Shown here: positions 35,686-45,315 of the stretch, one piece after another
Numbering within the stretch: position 1 is the first letter of the stretch
Layout of the letters: every line of letters begins with the position of its first letter
NCBI RefSeq assembly: GCF_001583415.1
Contig: NZ_CP014475.1
Span: forward strand, 3,162,001-3,226,000
Length of the DNA: 64,000 bases
DNA from: Mycolicibacterium phlei
Lineage (GTDB): Bacteria > Actinomycetota > Actinomycetes > Mycobacteriales > Mycobacteriaceae
Direction: 5' to 3'
Notes under the pieces: model-generated
The model's input: the letters and a program-made list of their open reading frames with translations, nothing else
The model's database searches: none
Told to the model about the DNA's origin: nothing
Made by a program: the position numbers and the translations under genes

Positions 35686-36855
35686 CGCGGTCCGCGCCAG
35701 TGCTTCATGGCACACCTGCACCGGATCGGCCACCTCGGCGATCGACGCCCCGGCCCGCCGGGCCGCCTCCCGGTACCCGGGCCCGGCCAGCACCTCGCGC
35801 ACCGCGCCGGCCAGCGCCTCCCCGGTCAGCGGCCGCACCAGCTGTGCACTGCCTTGCCGCACAACACGATTGGCGAGCTCCCACTGGTCTCCCCCGCCGG
35901 GCACCACCACCATCGGCACCCCGGCCAGCAGCGTCTTGGACACCATGCCGTGCCCGCCGCCGCAGATGACCAGGTCGGCGCGCGCGAGCAGCGCGTCCTG
36001 ACGGCCCAGCCCGACGACGGCCCACGGCGGCACCGCGACGTCGGCCCCGCCGAGCCGCGACACCGCCACCCGCGCGCCCGCCGGCAGTACCTCCCCGGGC
36101 GTCAACACCTCCAGCGCCAGCTCGGCCAGCCCCTGGGTGCCGGTGGTGGCCGTCGACGGCGCCACCACCACCAGCGGCCCGTCCCCGTCCGGCACCGGCA
36201 GCGTCGCCGTCGTCGGCTCGAAGTGCAGCGGGCCGACCACCACCGCCTCGCGCGGCCAGTCCGGCCGTGGCACCTCCAGCGCGGGCAGCGTCGCGATCAA
36301 CCGTCGCAGCGGGCCGGGATCGGCTGCGTGCAGCCCGATTTCGACGCGCGCCTCGCCGCGCTGCCGGACACCGTCGCGCCAGGACCGCGCCGACAGGGCG
36401 CGCAGCACCGCATCGCGCAGCCGGCCCCGCAGCCCCACCCCCGGCGCCAGACCGCTGCCGATCGGCGGCAGCCCCTTCGACGGCAGGTACAGCGGATGCG
36501 GGTTGAGCTCCACCCACGGCACGTCCAGCAGCTCGGCGGCGAAGTTGCCCGCGGTGGTGATCACGTCGGACACGATCAGGTCGGGCGCCAGCTCACGCAG
36601 CTGCGGCACGTTGAGCACCGCCATCCGGGCGCCGCGCCGGTGGATCTTGGCGCCGGCGTCGGCATCGTCATCGTCGTCGGTGGGGTCCAGGCCGAGAAGC
36701 TCGAGAGCGCCCACCCCGGCGGCGCGGGCGGTGTCGAGCCATTCAGCGCCGGTGAGCAGGGTCGGGCTGTCCCCGTTGGCCAGGAAGCGAAGGCACAGCG
36801 CAAGGGCCGGAAAGGCGTGTCCGGGATCAGGTCCGGCGACGATCGCGACGCGCAT
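35683..36855 (-). CDS. Glycosyltransferase, GT-B fold (UGT/MGT-like, GT1 type)
   Basis: A 390-residue protein corresponding to Rv2739c. The N-terminal domain starts M-R-V-A-I-V-A-G-P-D-P-G-H-A-F-P-A-L-A-L, the usual GT-B G-H-x-x-P loop. The C-terminal donor-binding domain has V-V-V-A-P-S-T-A-T-T-G-T near 230 and the terminal D-L-V-I-C-G-G-G-H-G-M-V-S-K-T-L-L-A-G-V-P-M-V-V block, in which the usual catalytic or sugar-contacting His is replaced around G-G-G-H-G. The acceptor is unknown. The ATG at 36855 is preferred over the longer reading to 37227, which overlaps the divergent hydrolase gene. Confidence 0.85.
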   Translation of the reverse strand: MRVAIVAGPDPGHAFPALALCLRFLANGDSPTLLTGAEWLDTARAAGVGALELLGLDPTDDDDDADAGAKIHRRGARMAVLNVPQLRELAPDLIVSDVITTAGNFAAELLDVPWVELNPHPLYLPSKGLPPIGSGLAPGVGLRGRLRDAVLRALSARSWRDGVRQRGEARVEIGLHAADPGPLRRLIATLPALEVPRPDWPREAVVVGPLHFEPTTATLPVPDGDGPLVVVAPSTATTGTQGLAELALEVLTPGEVLPAGARVAVSRLGGADVAVPPWAVVGLGRQDALLARADLVICGGGHGMVSKTLLAGVPMVVVPGGGDQWELANRVVRQGSAQLVRPLTGEALAGAVREVLAGPGYREAARRAGASIAEVADPVQVCHEALARTA

Positions 36856-36885
36856 TTCCCCTACCCTGCCACAGCACCGCACCAC

Positions 36886-36891
36886 TAGGCT
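36886..36891 (+). promoter_or_regulatory. -10 element for leaderless ephG-like gene
   Basis: TAGGCT, six bases, then the ATG at 36898. Confidence 0.6.
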
Positions 36892-36897
36892 TGCCCC

Positions 36898-37338
36898 ATG
36901 ACCGACCAGGCTTCCGAAGTCCAGACCGATCTCGACAACGTCCGGACCGTCGAGACGTTCCTCTACGCACTTCAGGACGAGGACTACGACACCGCCGACG
37001 TGTTGCTGTCCGACAACGCCGAGTGGCAGAACGTCGGTTTCCCGACGATCCGCGGTCGGCACCGCATCATCGGCACGATGCGGCGCGGGCAGGGCCGCGT
37101 CGGGTTCGAGGTGAAGATCCACCGCATCGCCGGCGAGGGCAACGCGGTGCTGACCGAGCGCACCGACGCGCTGGTGTTCGGCCCGGTACGGCTGCAGTTC
37201 TGGGTGTGCGGGGTGTTCGAGCTGCACGGCGGCCGAATCACGCTGTGGCGCGACTACTTCGACATGTTCGACTTCCTCAAGGCCACGGTGCGCGGACTGG
37301 CCGCGACGGTGTTCCCGTCGCTGCGCCCGACCATGTAG
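36898..37338 (+). CDS. ephG: Limonene-1,2-epoxide hydrolase-like enzyme (EphG type)
   Basis: A 146-residue cone-shaped SnoaL-fold hydrolase, like M. tuberculosis Rv2740 (EphG). The Arg-x-Asp pair of the LEH active site is Arg88-Thr-Asp90 in T-E-R-T-D-A-L, and the second Asp is in W-R-D-Y-F-D-M (about 117-123). The family opens epoxides by direct water attack without a covalent intermediate. The M. tuberculosis enzyme accepts fatty and sterol epoxides; the natural substrate is not established here. Confidence 0.9.
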   Translation: MTDQASEVQTDLDNVRTVETFLYALQDEDYDTADVLLSDNAEWQNVGFPTIRGRHRIIGTMRRGQGRVGFEVKIHRIAGEGNAVLTERTDALVFGPVRLQFWVCGVFELHGGRITLWRDYFDMFDFLKATVRGLAATVFPSLRPTM

Positions 37339-37339
37339 C

Positions 37340-38155
37340 TCAGGCGCCGCGTACGTGGCCGAGTTCGTCGAACGCCTGCGCCCAGCCGAGCAGGCGGTCG
37401 GTGGCGGTGGTCAGCTCGTCGCGGTAACGCTGTTGCCACAGCGGTGATGTCGACGTCTGCCCGGTGTTGGCAGCCGACACCAATTGCGCTGCCGCGGTGA
37501 CCATTTCGTGGTACTGGCGGGCGCCGTGGTCGAGCTGGGCCCGATAGGCCTGAATCGTCGGCAGCAGGTGCGCGCGGGACTGCGGGGCGGCGCTGACCGC
37601 ACGCTCCATCGACACCACCTCGCGGGCCGTGGCGGCCATGGTGGCGGCGGTGTGATCGGCGGCGGCGCGCAGCTCCCGCAACTCGTCGGCGGGCAGCATC
37701 CGCCCGCGCTCCATCACGCCCAGCAGCGAGGTCAGGCCGCGCTCCGATGCCGCCAGCGCCGCCATCGGCGGTCGCGCGGCCGACCCGCGCGGCGGGAGCC
37801 GGCGGGCCGAGGCGCGCGGCGGCGGCAGCGGTTCGCCCTTGAGCCAGCGCCAGCGCAGGAACGACAGCGTCGCGAAGAACGCGGCACCGGCGGCGATCGG
37901 CGCCGGGATGAACAGTGCCCACCACGGTGTGCTCCACGCCGCCAGCAGTGCCGTCACGCCGATCCAGAACAGGCACGACACCGAGAAGAACGCCGTCAGC
38001 CGAGCCGCCCACCGGCGTTTGCGCAGGAGTTTGGCCCGCGGATCCGCCGCCGCGCTGAGCCTGGCGGCCAGCAGCTCGGTCCATTCAGCGGCGGTGTCGA
38101 CCGCGCGCTGCGTCATGGATCGCCACGCCTCGGGGCGACCGGATCGCGAACTCAT
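37340..38155 (-). CDS. pspM: Membrane partner of PspA, PspM-like
   Basis: A 271-residue protein with two close membrane helices (about 51-70 and 75-97), a Pro/Arg-rich linker, then a helical C-terminal region with E-L-R-E-L-R-A-A-A-D-H-T-A. It occupies the position of Rv2743c (PspM), the membrane protein through which PspA and ClgR are linked in mycobacteria. It starts 15 bases after the pspA stop, in the same operon. No pspN (Rv2742c-type) gene follows; the next gene downstream is convergent ephG. Confidence in the name rests mainly on the operon. Confidence 0.78.
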   Translation of the reverse strand: MSSRSGRPEAWRSMTQRAVDTAAEWTELLAARLSAAADPRAKLLRKRRWAARLTAFFSVSCLFWIGVTALLAAWSTPWWALFIPAPIAAGAAFFATLSFLRWRWLKGEPLPPPRASARRLPPRGSAARPPMAALAASERGLTSLLGVMERGRMLPADELRELRAAADHTAATMAATAREVVSMERAVSAAPQSRAHLLPTIQAYRAQLDHGARQYHEMVTAAAQLVSAANTGQTSTSPLWQQRYRDELTTATDRLLGWAQAFDELGHVRGA

Positions 38156-38170
38156 GTCATTCCTCGGAAG

Positions 38171-38986
38171 TTATTGGGATAACGGGTTTTCCGGCGTCGC
38201 CTCGGTGGGGTTGGCGGCCGGGGTGGCGGGCTGGGACGCGGTGGCGCCGCCTGCGGGCAGCTGCTCGCCGCGCATCGACGCGCGGATCTGTTCGAGCCGC
38301 GAGTGCCCGGCCATCTGGATGCTGGCCTGCTGGACCTCCATCATCCGGCCCTGCACCGAGTTCTGCGCCAGCTCGGCCTCGCCCATCGCGTTGGCGTAGC
38401 GGCGCTCGATCTTCTCGCGGACCTCGTCGAGGCTCGGCGTGGTGCCCGGGGCGGTGAGCTCGCTCATCGACCGCAGTGAGGCGCTGACCTGCTCCTGCAT
38501 CTTGGCCTGCTCGAGCTGGGACAGCAGCTTGGTGCGCTCGGCGATCTTCTGCTGCAGCATCATCGCGTTCTGCTCGACGGCCTTCTTGGCCTGTGCGGCG
38601 GCCTGCAACGCCTGGTCGTGCAGGGCCTTGAGGTCCTCGACGCTCTGCTCGGCGGTCACCAGCTGCGCGGCGAACGCCTCGGCGGCGTTGGTGTACTCGG
38701 TGGCCTTGGCGGCGTCGCCGGCGGCGGTGGCCTGGTCGGCGAGGGTGAGCGCCTGGCGGACGTTGGCCTGCAGCTTCTCGATGTCGGCGAGCTGACGGTT
38801 CAGCCGCATCTCGAGCTGCCGCTGGTTGCCGATCACCTGCGCGGCCTGCTGGGTCAGGGCCTGGTGCTGGCGCTGGGCTTCCTCGATCGCCTGCTGGATC
38901 TGCACCTTCGGATCGGCGTACTCGTCGACCTTGGAGCTGAACAGCGCCATGAGGTACTTCCACGCCTTGACGAACGGATTGGCCAT
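38171..38986 (-). CDS. pspA: Phage-shock protein A homologue (35-kDa antigen)
   Basis: A 271-residue PspA/IM30-family protein. The N-terminal amphipathic helix ([16 protein letters not shown]) binds stressed membranes. A long coiled coil follows (about 30-190, with [13 protein letters not shown]). The C-terminal [11 protein letters not shown] is disordered. It is the mycobacterial 35-kDa antigen (Rv2744c) that maintains envelope integrity and modulates ClgR. AATGG spacing and a weak ribosome site precede the ATG. Located 124 bases after clgR. Confidence 0.94.
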   Translation of the reverse strand: MANPFVKAWKYLMALFSSKVDEYADPKVQIQQAIEEAQRQHQALTQQAAQVIGNQRQLEMRLNRQLADIEKLQANVRQALTLADQATAAGDAAKATEYTNAAEAFAAQLVTAEQSVEDLKALHDQALQAAAQAKKAVEQNAMMLQQKIAERTKLLSQLEQAKMQEQVSASLRSMSELTAPGTTPSLDEVREKIERRYANAMGEAELAQNSVQGRMMEVQQASIQMAGHSRLEQIRASMRGEQLPAGGATASQPATPAANPTEATPENPLSQ

Positions 38987-39110
38987 GGGTTCATTCCGCC
39001 TTCGTGTCTTTAGGGTTGTTCCGGACTCCCCGGTACCCGGCTTACCGTGCTGCCCAATCTATCGGGTCGGGGTGCCTCACCACACCCGCACGACACACCG
39101 GAAACCGACG

Positions 39111-39458
39111 TCAGGCGACCGCCATGGACACGACCTGCGGGATGACCACCTTGGTGGCCTCGTCGATGTTGGCGGCGCTGGCCGAGGCACCGGCGGTATC
39201 GAATGCGGCGCTCGCGGCGCTCTCCTCGCGCTGAAGTTCCTCACCGGCGTCGGTGAGCACCCGCGACAGCGGGATGTCGAGCGCGCCGCAGATCGCGTTG
39301 AGCAGCTCGCTGGAGGCCTCCTTGCGACCCCGTTCGACCTCCGAGAGGTAGCCGAGGCTCACGCGCGCGGTGTCGGACACCTCACGCAGGGTGCGCCCCT
39401 GTTCGACGCGGGCCCGACGCAGCACGTCGCCGATCACCTCGCGAAGCAATGCCGTCAT
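39111..39458 (-). CDS. clgR: Transcriptional activator ClgR (clp gene regulator)
   Basis: A 115-residue XRE-family regulator. Its helix-turn-helix (about 20-58) is [25 protein letters not shown], with the conserved [11 protein letters not shown] end of Clp-regulator proteins. The C-terminus M-A-V-A is apolar, in line with ClgR being a Clp-protease substrate. In M. tuberculosis ClgR activates clpP, clpC, psp and ptrB-type genes after envelope stress and is SigE-dependent. The ATG at 39458 has GGGAGAG five bases upstream. Confidence 0.93.
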   Translation of the reverse strand: MTALLREVIGDVLRRARVEQGRTLREVSDTARVSLGYLSEVERGRKEASSELLNAICGALDIPLSRVLTDAGEELQREESAASAAFDTAGASASAANIDEATKVVIPQVVSMAVA

Positions 39459-39491
39459 CGTGCTCTCCCTTCCCGGGGTCAACTGGGGGCT

Positions 39492-39516
39492 TAATAGCGC
39501 AACCTAATAGCGCAAC
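39492..39516. repeat. Two tandem TAATAGCGCAAC copies in the clgR promoter
   Basis: TAATAGCGCAAC at 39492-39503 and again at 39505-39516, a 13-bp period. The second copy covers the -10 of the SigE-type promoter; both lie between promoter and clgR start. Candidate binding sites of ClgR itself or another regulator. Confidence 0.75.
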
Positions 39517-39541
39517 GACGCACACGGTCCGGATGGTTCCC
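39514..39541 (-). promoter_or_regulatory. SigE-type promoter of clgR
   Basis: On the minus strand GGGAAC (plus-strand 39536-39541), 19 bases, then GTT (39514-39516). This matches the SigE/SigH consensus and the known SigE dependence of clgR in M. tuberculosis. Confidence 0.72.
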
Positions 39542-39553
39542 GGGTTCACCGGG

Positions 39554-40057
39554 TTAGTGCTGTGCGATCGCGGCGCGCAACCCGACCAGCGCCTCCCGCA
39601 CCGCCGCCAGCCGGATCTGCCAGCGCGAACCGGTCAGCGCGAGCTCGACGACGGAGGTCTGCAGCGGCCCTGCGATGCCGAGGAACACGGTGCCGACGGG
39701 GTGCCCGCCGTGCGGTTCGGGTCCGGCCACCCCGGTCAGTCCGACGCCCCAGGTCGCGCCGCAGCGCTGCTGGGCGCCGACGGCCAGCGCCCGCGCCGTC
39801 GGTTCGGCCACCGGGCCGACCTCGGCGAGCACCTCGCGCGGCACCCCGGCCAGCGCCACCTTGGTGTCCACGGTGTAGGTGACCAGGCCGCCGAGCAGCA
39901 CGGCGCTGGCACCGGGCACCCCAGCCAGGGTGGCCGCCAGCAGGCCCGCGGTCAGCGATTCCGCGGTGGCCACGGTCTGGCCGCGCACGGTCAGGTCGGC
40001 GACCACCGCACGGGCGTCGTCGTTGACGAGCGGGTCGTCAGTCGGCGACCCGGGCAC
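39554..40057 (-). CDS. CinA C-terminal-domain protein (nicotinamide-nucleotide amidase, PncC type)
   Basis: A 167-residue stand-alone CinA C-terminal domain. It has T-V-A-T-A-E-S-L-T-A-G-L-L-A near residue 28, containing the Ser used in catalysis, and the G-V-G-L-T-G-V-A-G-P-E-P-H-G-G-H-P-V-G-T-V block near 105. The family deamidates NMN to NaMN in pyridine-nucleotide salvage. Starting at GTG 40057, it overlaps the pgsA3 end by 20 bases, so both form one transcript, with clgR beyond having its own promoter as well. Confidence 0.88.
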   Translation of the reverse strand: MPGSPTDDPLVNDDARAVVADLTVRGQTVATAESLTAGLLAATLAGVPGASAVLLGGLVTYTVDTKVALAGVPREVLAEVGPVAEPTARALAVGAQQRCGATWGVGLTGVAGPEPHGGHPVGTVFLGIAGPLQTSVVELALTGSRWQIRLAAVREALVGLRAAIAQH

Positions 40058-40631
40058 GGGAGTCCCTGATCGCGGAAACGACGTAGTCGATGCCGGTCAG
40101 CACGGTGAGCACGACGGCGGCCCACATGATCACCCAGGCGCCGGTGAGCCAGGCACCCGAGAGCGGCAGCACGAACAGCCCGATCGCCACCGCCTGCACC
40201 AGGGTCTTGAGCTTGCCGCCGCGGCTGGCGGGAATGACGCCGTGCCGCAGCACCATGAACCGCAGCACCGTGATGCCGAGCTCGCGGGCCAGGATCACCA
40301 GCGTGATCCACCAGGGCAGGTCGCCGAGCATCGACAGCCCGATGAGCGCGGCCCCGATCAGCGCCTTGTCGGCGATCGGATCGGCCAGCGTCCCGAACTC
40401 GGTGACCATGCCGTAGCTGCGCGCCAGGGCCCCGTCGAACCGGTCGGTGATGACCGCCACAGCGAACACCACGAATGCGGCTATCCGCCAGAACGTTTCA
40501 TGGCCGTCACCGAGGAACAGGAAAACCAGGAAAACCGGAACCAACACCAGCCGCACGCCGGTCAGGACATTGGCGATGTTCGCCACCGGGACGCGCGGAG
40601 CCAGCGGATCTGTCTGAGGTTGGCCCGACAC
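40038..40631 (-). CDS. pgsA3: CDP-alcohol phosphatidyltransferase (PgsA3-type)
   Basis: A 197-residue membrane enzyme of the phosphatidylglycerophosphate-synthase family. The CDP-alcohol motif D-x2-D-G-x2-A-R-x8-G-x3-D-x3-D is complete (T-D-R-F-D-G-A-L-A-R, then G-T-L-A-D-P-I-A-D). About six membrane helices. It matches Rv2746c. I prefer the GTG at 40631 because TATTCT precedes it by six bases and no ribosome-binding site precedes the earlier GTG at 40670; the longer reading would nearly touch the divergent argA start. Confidence 0.9.
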   Translation of the reverse strand: MSGQPQTDPLAPRVPVANIANVLTGVRLVLVPVFLVFLFLGDGHETFWRIAAFVVFAVAVITDRFDGALARSYGMVTEFGTLADPIADKALIGAALIGLSMLGDLPWWITLVILARELGITVLRFMVLRHGVIPASRGGKLKTLVQAVAIGLFVLPLSGAWLTGAWVIMWAAVVLTVLTGIDYVVSAIRDSRARVAD

Positions 40632-40637
40632 CGCCAC

Positions 40638-40643
40638 AGAATA
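40638..40643 (-). promoter_or_regulatory. -10 element for leaderless pgsA3
   Basis: TATTCT on the minus strand, six bases before the GTG at 40631. It overlaps the left end of the dyad at 40642-40662. Confidence 0.6.
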
Positions 40644-40662
40644 TCGGTTGAGCGAACCGATA
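40642..40662. promoter_or_regulatory. 21-bp dyad between the pgsA3 and argA promoters
   Basis: TATCGGTT (40642-40649) and AACCGATA (40655-40662) are perfect inverted repeats around GAGCG. Each end overlaps the -10 element of one of the two divergent genes by two bases, the position expected of a shared operator. Confidence 0.65.
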
Positions 40663-40666
40663 CTCT
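40661..40666 (+). promoter_or_regulatory. -10 element for leaderless argA
   Basis: TACTCT, six bases, then the GTG at 40673. It overlaps the right end of the dyad. Confidence 0.6.
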
Positions 40667-40672
40667 CCACCT

Positions 40673-41182
40673 GTGAGCGCAGAACCCGGCCAAGTCGTCG
40701 TGCGGCGTGCGCGCACCTCGGATGTTCCGGCGATCAAAGCCCTGGTGGACATCTATGCGGGCCGGATCCTGCTGGAGAAGAATCTGGTCACCCTGTACGA
40801 GTCCGTGCAGGAGTTCTGGGTCGCCGAACGCGACGACGAGATCATCGGCTGCGGCGCGCTGCACGTGCTGTGGGCCGACCTCGGCGAGGTGCGCACCGTC
40901 GCCGTGCATCCCAAGGTCAAGGGCCAGGGCGTGGGGCATCTGATCGTGGACCGACTGCTCGACGTGGCGCGGGAGCTGCGGCTGGAACGGATCTTCGTGC
41001 TGACCTTCGAGGTGGCGTTCTTCTCCAAGCACGGATTCAAGGAGATCGAGGGCACCCCGGTGACCGCGGAGGTCTACGAGGAGATGTGCCGCTCCTACGA
41101 CGAGGGTGTCGCCGAGTTCCTCGACCTGTCCTACGTCAAGCCGAACACCCTCGGCAACACCCGAATGCTGCTCACCCTCTAG
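40673..41182 (+). CDS. argA: N-acetylglutamate synthase-type GNAT acetyltransferase (ArgA)
   Basis: A 169-residue stand-alone GNAT-fold protein like Rv2747, which acetylates L-glutamate/L-glutamine at the start of arginine synthesis. Motif A is V-R-T-V-A-V-H-P-K-V-K-G-Q-G-V-G-H-L (about 82-98) with the acetyl-CoA pyrophosphate loop G-Q-G-V-G. The F-F-S-K-H-G-F-K segment follows. It lacks the amino-acid-kinase domain of classical ArgA, as in mycobacteria. The GTG at 40673 is set by the -10 spacing. Its stop lies in a hairpin shared with ftsK. Confidence 0.92.
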   Translation: MSAEPGQVVVRRARTSDVPAIKALVDIYAGRILLEKNLVTLYESVQEFWVAERDDEIIGCGALHVLWADLGEVRTVAVHPKVKGQGVGHLIVDRLLDVARELRLERIFVLTFEVAFFSKHGFKEIEGTPVTAEVYEEMCRSYDEGVAEFLDLSYVKPNTLGNTRMLLTL

Positions 41183-41190
41183 CGGTTTCG

Positions 41191-41194
<4 letters not shown>
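41179..41194. terminator. Hairpin with both convergent stop codons (argA/ftsK)
   Basis: CTAGCG (41179-41184) and CGCTAG (41189-41194) around GTTT. The argA TAG and the ftsK TAG are both in the stem. A short stem, so termination strength is uncertain. Confidence 0.5.
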
Positions 41195-43743
<2,549 letters not shown>

Positions 43744-43750
43744 GCCCGCA

Positions 43751-43756
43751 AGCCTA
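43751..43756 (-). promoter_or_regulatory. -10 element for leaderless ftsK
   Basis: TAGGCT on the minus strand, seven bases before the ATG at 43743. Confidence 0.52.
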
Positions 43757-44066
43757 GTCCCTCCAGCCCCAGATTCACCATCAGCCACACGGGTCACAGA
43801 TCCGTATCAATCGAGGCCGTTTCGCGACATGCGGTGCGCCGACGACCGACGTCAAACCCTCCCCCGGGCCGCCGACCACCACCGGGATCCTGTGCGTCAC
43901 GCGGTGATCGCACTGGTCGCGACGTGGAGCCAGAACCTGGCCTACCGCGGCCACGGCGCCGACCTGATGCGGGTGTTCAAGGAGGACACCAAGGTCACCG
44001 CGGCGTCACGGTCCCGCCGTTCCCGCTGGCGTTCACGGTGTGGGTCGACGTGATCTAGATCATGGG
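43757..44066. other. Intergenic region between ftsK and the monooxygenase gene, possible gene remnant
   Basis: About 310 bases without an intact gene. On the plus strand, frame two reads V-I-A-L-V-A-T-W-S-Q-N-L-A-Y-R-G-H-G-A-D-L-M (from about 43904) and on to F-K-E-D-T-K-V-T. It then breaks, while the next frame continues V-T-V-P-P-F-P-L-A-F-T-V-W-V-D-V-I and a stop at 44058. This looks like the 3' end of a decayed gene of unknown family, but chance cannot be ruled out. Confidence 0.35.
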
Positions 44067-44072
44067 TAGGCT
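44067..44072 (+). promoter_or_regulatory. -10 element upstream of the ABM-type gene
   Basis: TAGGCT, 40 bases before the ATG at 44113; the leader ends with AAGGAG at a normal distance from the start. Confidence 0.45.
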
Positions 44073-44112
44073 GTGCACTCGTCCAGCAGCCACTCACCAA
44101 GGAGCGAGCCGT

Positions 44113-44436
44113 ATGTCCGAAAGCCCCGTCGTCGTTGTCGCCACCATGACCGCCAAGCCCGAGTCGGTGGATCTGGTGCGGGAGGCCTGCACGAAGGCCG
44201 TCGCGGCGGTGCACGACGAGCCCGGCTGCCAGCTCTACTCGTTGCACGAGAGCAACGGGACGTTCGTGTTCGTCGAGCAGTGGGCGTCCGCGGACGCGCT
44301 GCAGGCGCACAGCACCGCCCCGGCGATCGGTGAGCTGTTCGGCACCATCGGCGAGCACCTCGACGGCGCACCGGACATCAAGATGCTGGCCCCGGTGGTC
44401 GCCGGCGATCCGGCCAAGGGCGCGCTGCGGCCCTGA
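44113..44436 (+). CDS. ABM-domain (antibiotic-biosynthesis-monooxygenase type) protein
   Basis: A 107-residue dimeric alpha+beta barrel protein like Rv2749: [15 protein letters not shown] at the start, [12 protein letters not shown] in the middle and [16 protein letters not shown]. Such proteins are cofactor-free oxygenases or quinol-handling enzymes; the substrate is unknown. AAGGAG precedes the ATG. The stop overlaps the next ATG by one base (TGATG), so it is translated with the SDR gene. Confidence 0.88.
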   Translation: MSESPVVVVATMTAKPESVDLVREACTKAVAAVHDEPGCQLYSLHESNGTFVFVEQWASADALQAHSTAPAIGELFGTIGEHLDGAPDIKMLAPVVAGDPAKGALRP

Positions 44437-45248
44437 TGGGTTCACTCACCGGCAGGGTCGCGTTCATCACCGGCGCGGCACGCGGTCAGGGCCGCGCGGA
44501 GGCGGTCCGGCTGGCCGCCGACGGCGCGGACATCATCGCCGTCGACATCTGCGATCAGATCGCGTCGGTCCCCTACCCGCTGGCGTCCGCCGACGATCTG
44601 GCCGCCACGGTCAAGCTGGTCGAGGACACCGGCGCGCGAATCGTGGCGCAGCGGGCCGACGTTCGCGACCAGCAGGCGCTGGCGTCGGCGCTGCAGGTGG
44701 GCCTGGACGCGTTCGGGCGGTTGGACATCGTGGTGGCCAACGCCGGGATCGCGCCGATGCAGTCCGGGCCCGAGGGGTGGCGTGACGTCATCGACGTCAA
44801 CCTCACCGGGGTGCACAACACGGTCGAGGTGGCCAAGGGGCCGTTGGTGTCCCAGGGCGAGGGCGGCTCGATGGTGCTGACCAGTTCGGTGGCCGGCCTG
44901 GTCGGGATCGGCAGCGACGACCCGGGTGCGATCGGGTACGTGGCGGCCAAACACGGCATCGTCGGGTTGATGCGGATCTACGCGAATCTGCTGGCGCCGC
45001 ACAGTATCCGGGTGAACTCGATACACCCCGCCGGTGTGGACACCCCGATGATCAACAACCACGCCACCCGCGCCTGGCTGGGCAGCATCGCGGAGAAGAC
45101 CCCGCAGGACATGGGCAACGCGCTGCCGGTGCAGGTGCTGCAGGCCGAGGACATCGCCAACGCGGTCGCGTGGCTGGTCTCCGACGAGGCGCGCTACATC
45201 ACCGGCGTGGCGCTGCCGGTGGACGCCGGATCGGTCAACAAGCGCTGA
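44436..45248 (+). CDS. Mycofactocin-coupled SDR-family oxidoreductase
   Basis: A 270-residue short-chain dehydrogenase. The cofactor loop G-A-A-R-G-Q-G-R is at about 14-21 and the catalytic Ser/Tyr/Lys are in L-T-S-S-V and G-Y-V-A-A-K-H-G. An insertion after the second strand ([20 protein letters not shown]) is the hallmark of the mycofactocin-dependent subfamily, whose NAD is not freely exchanged and is re-oxidised through mycofactocin. Counterpart Rv2750. It shares a transcript with the ABM gene, and both may act on one substrate. Confidence 0.9.
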   Translation: MGSLTGRVAFITGAARGQGRAEAVRLAADGADIIAVDICDQIASVPYPLASADDLAATVKLVEDTGARIVAQRADVRDQQALASALQVGLDAFGRLDIVVANAGIAPMQSGPEGWRDVIDVNLTGVHNTVEVAKGPLVSQGEGGSMVLTSSVAGLVGIGSDDPGAIGYVAAKHGIVGLMRIYANLLAPHSIRVNSIHPAGVDTPMINNHATRAWLGSIAEKTPQDMGNALPVQVLQAEDIANAVAWLVSDEARYITGVALPVDAGSVNKR

Positions 45249-45257
45249 GCCGCCGCC

Positions 45258-45311
45258 GTTTGTGAATCTGACGACGCCGCGGGCGCGTTGAGCGTCGCTG
45301 CTTTCACAAAC
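45258..45311. repeat. Inverted repeat GTTTGTGAA ... TTCACAAAC between convergent genes
   Basis: Perfect nine-base arms (45258-45266 and 45303-45311) with a partly self-complementary centre (GACGC and GCGTC). It occupies nearly all the gap between the SDR gene and rnj and may serve as a bidirectional terminator. Confidence 0.65.
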
Positions 45312-45315
45312 GAGG

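Noticed and set aside
40038..40670. Longer pgsA3 start at 40670
   Set aside because: It would leave two bases to the divergent argA start and has no ribosome-binding site, while the GTG at 40631 has a well-placed -10.
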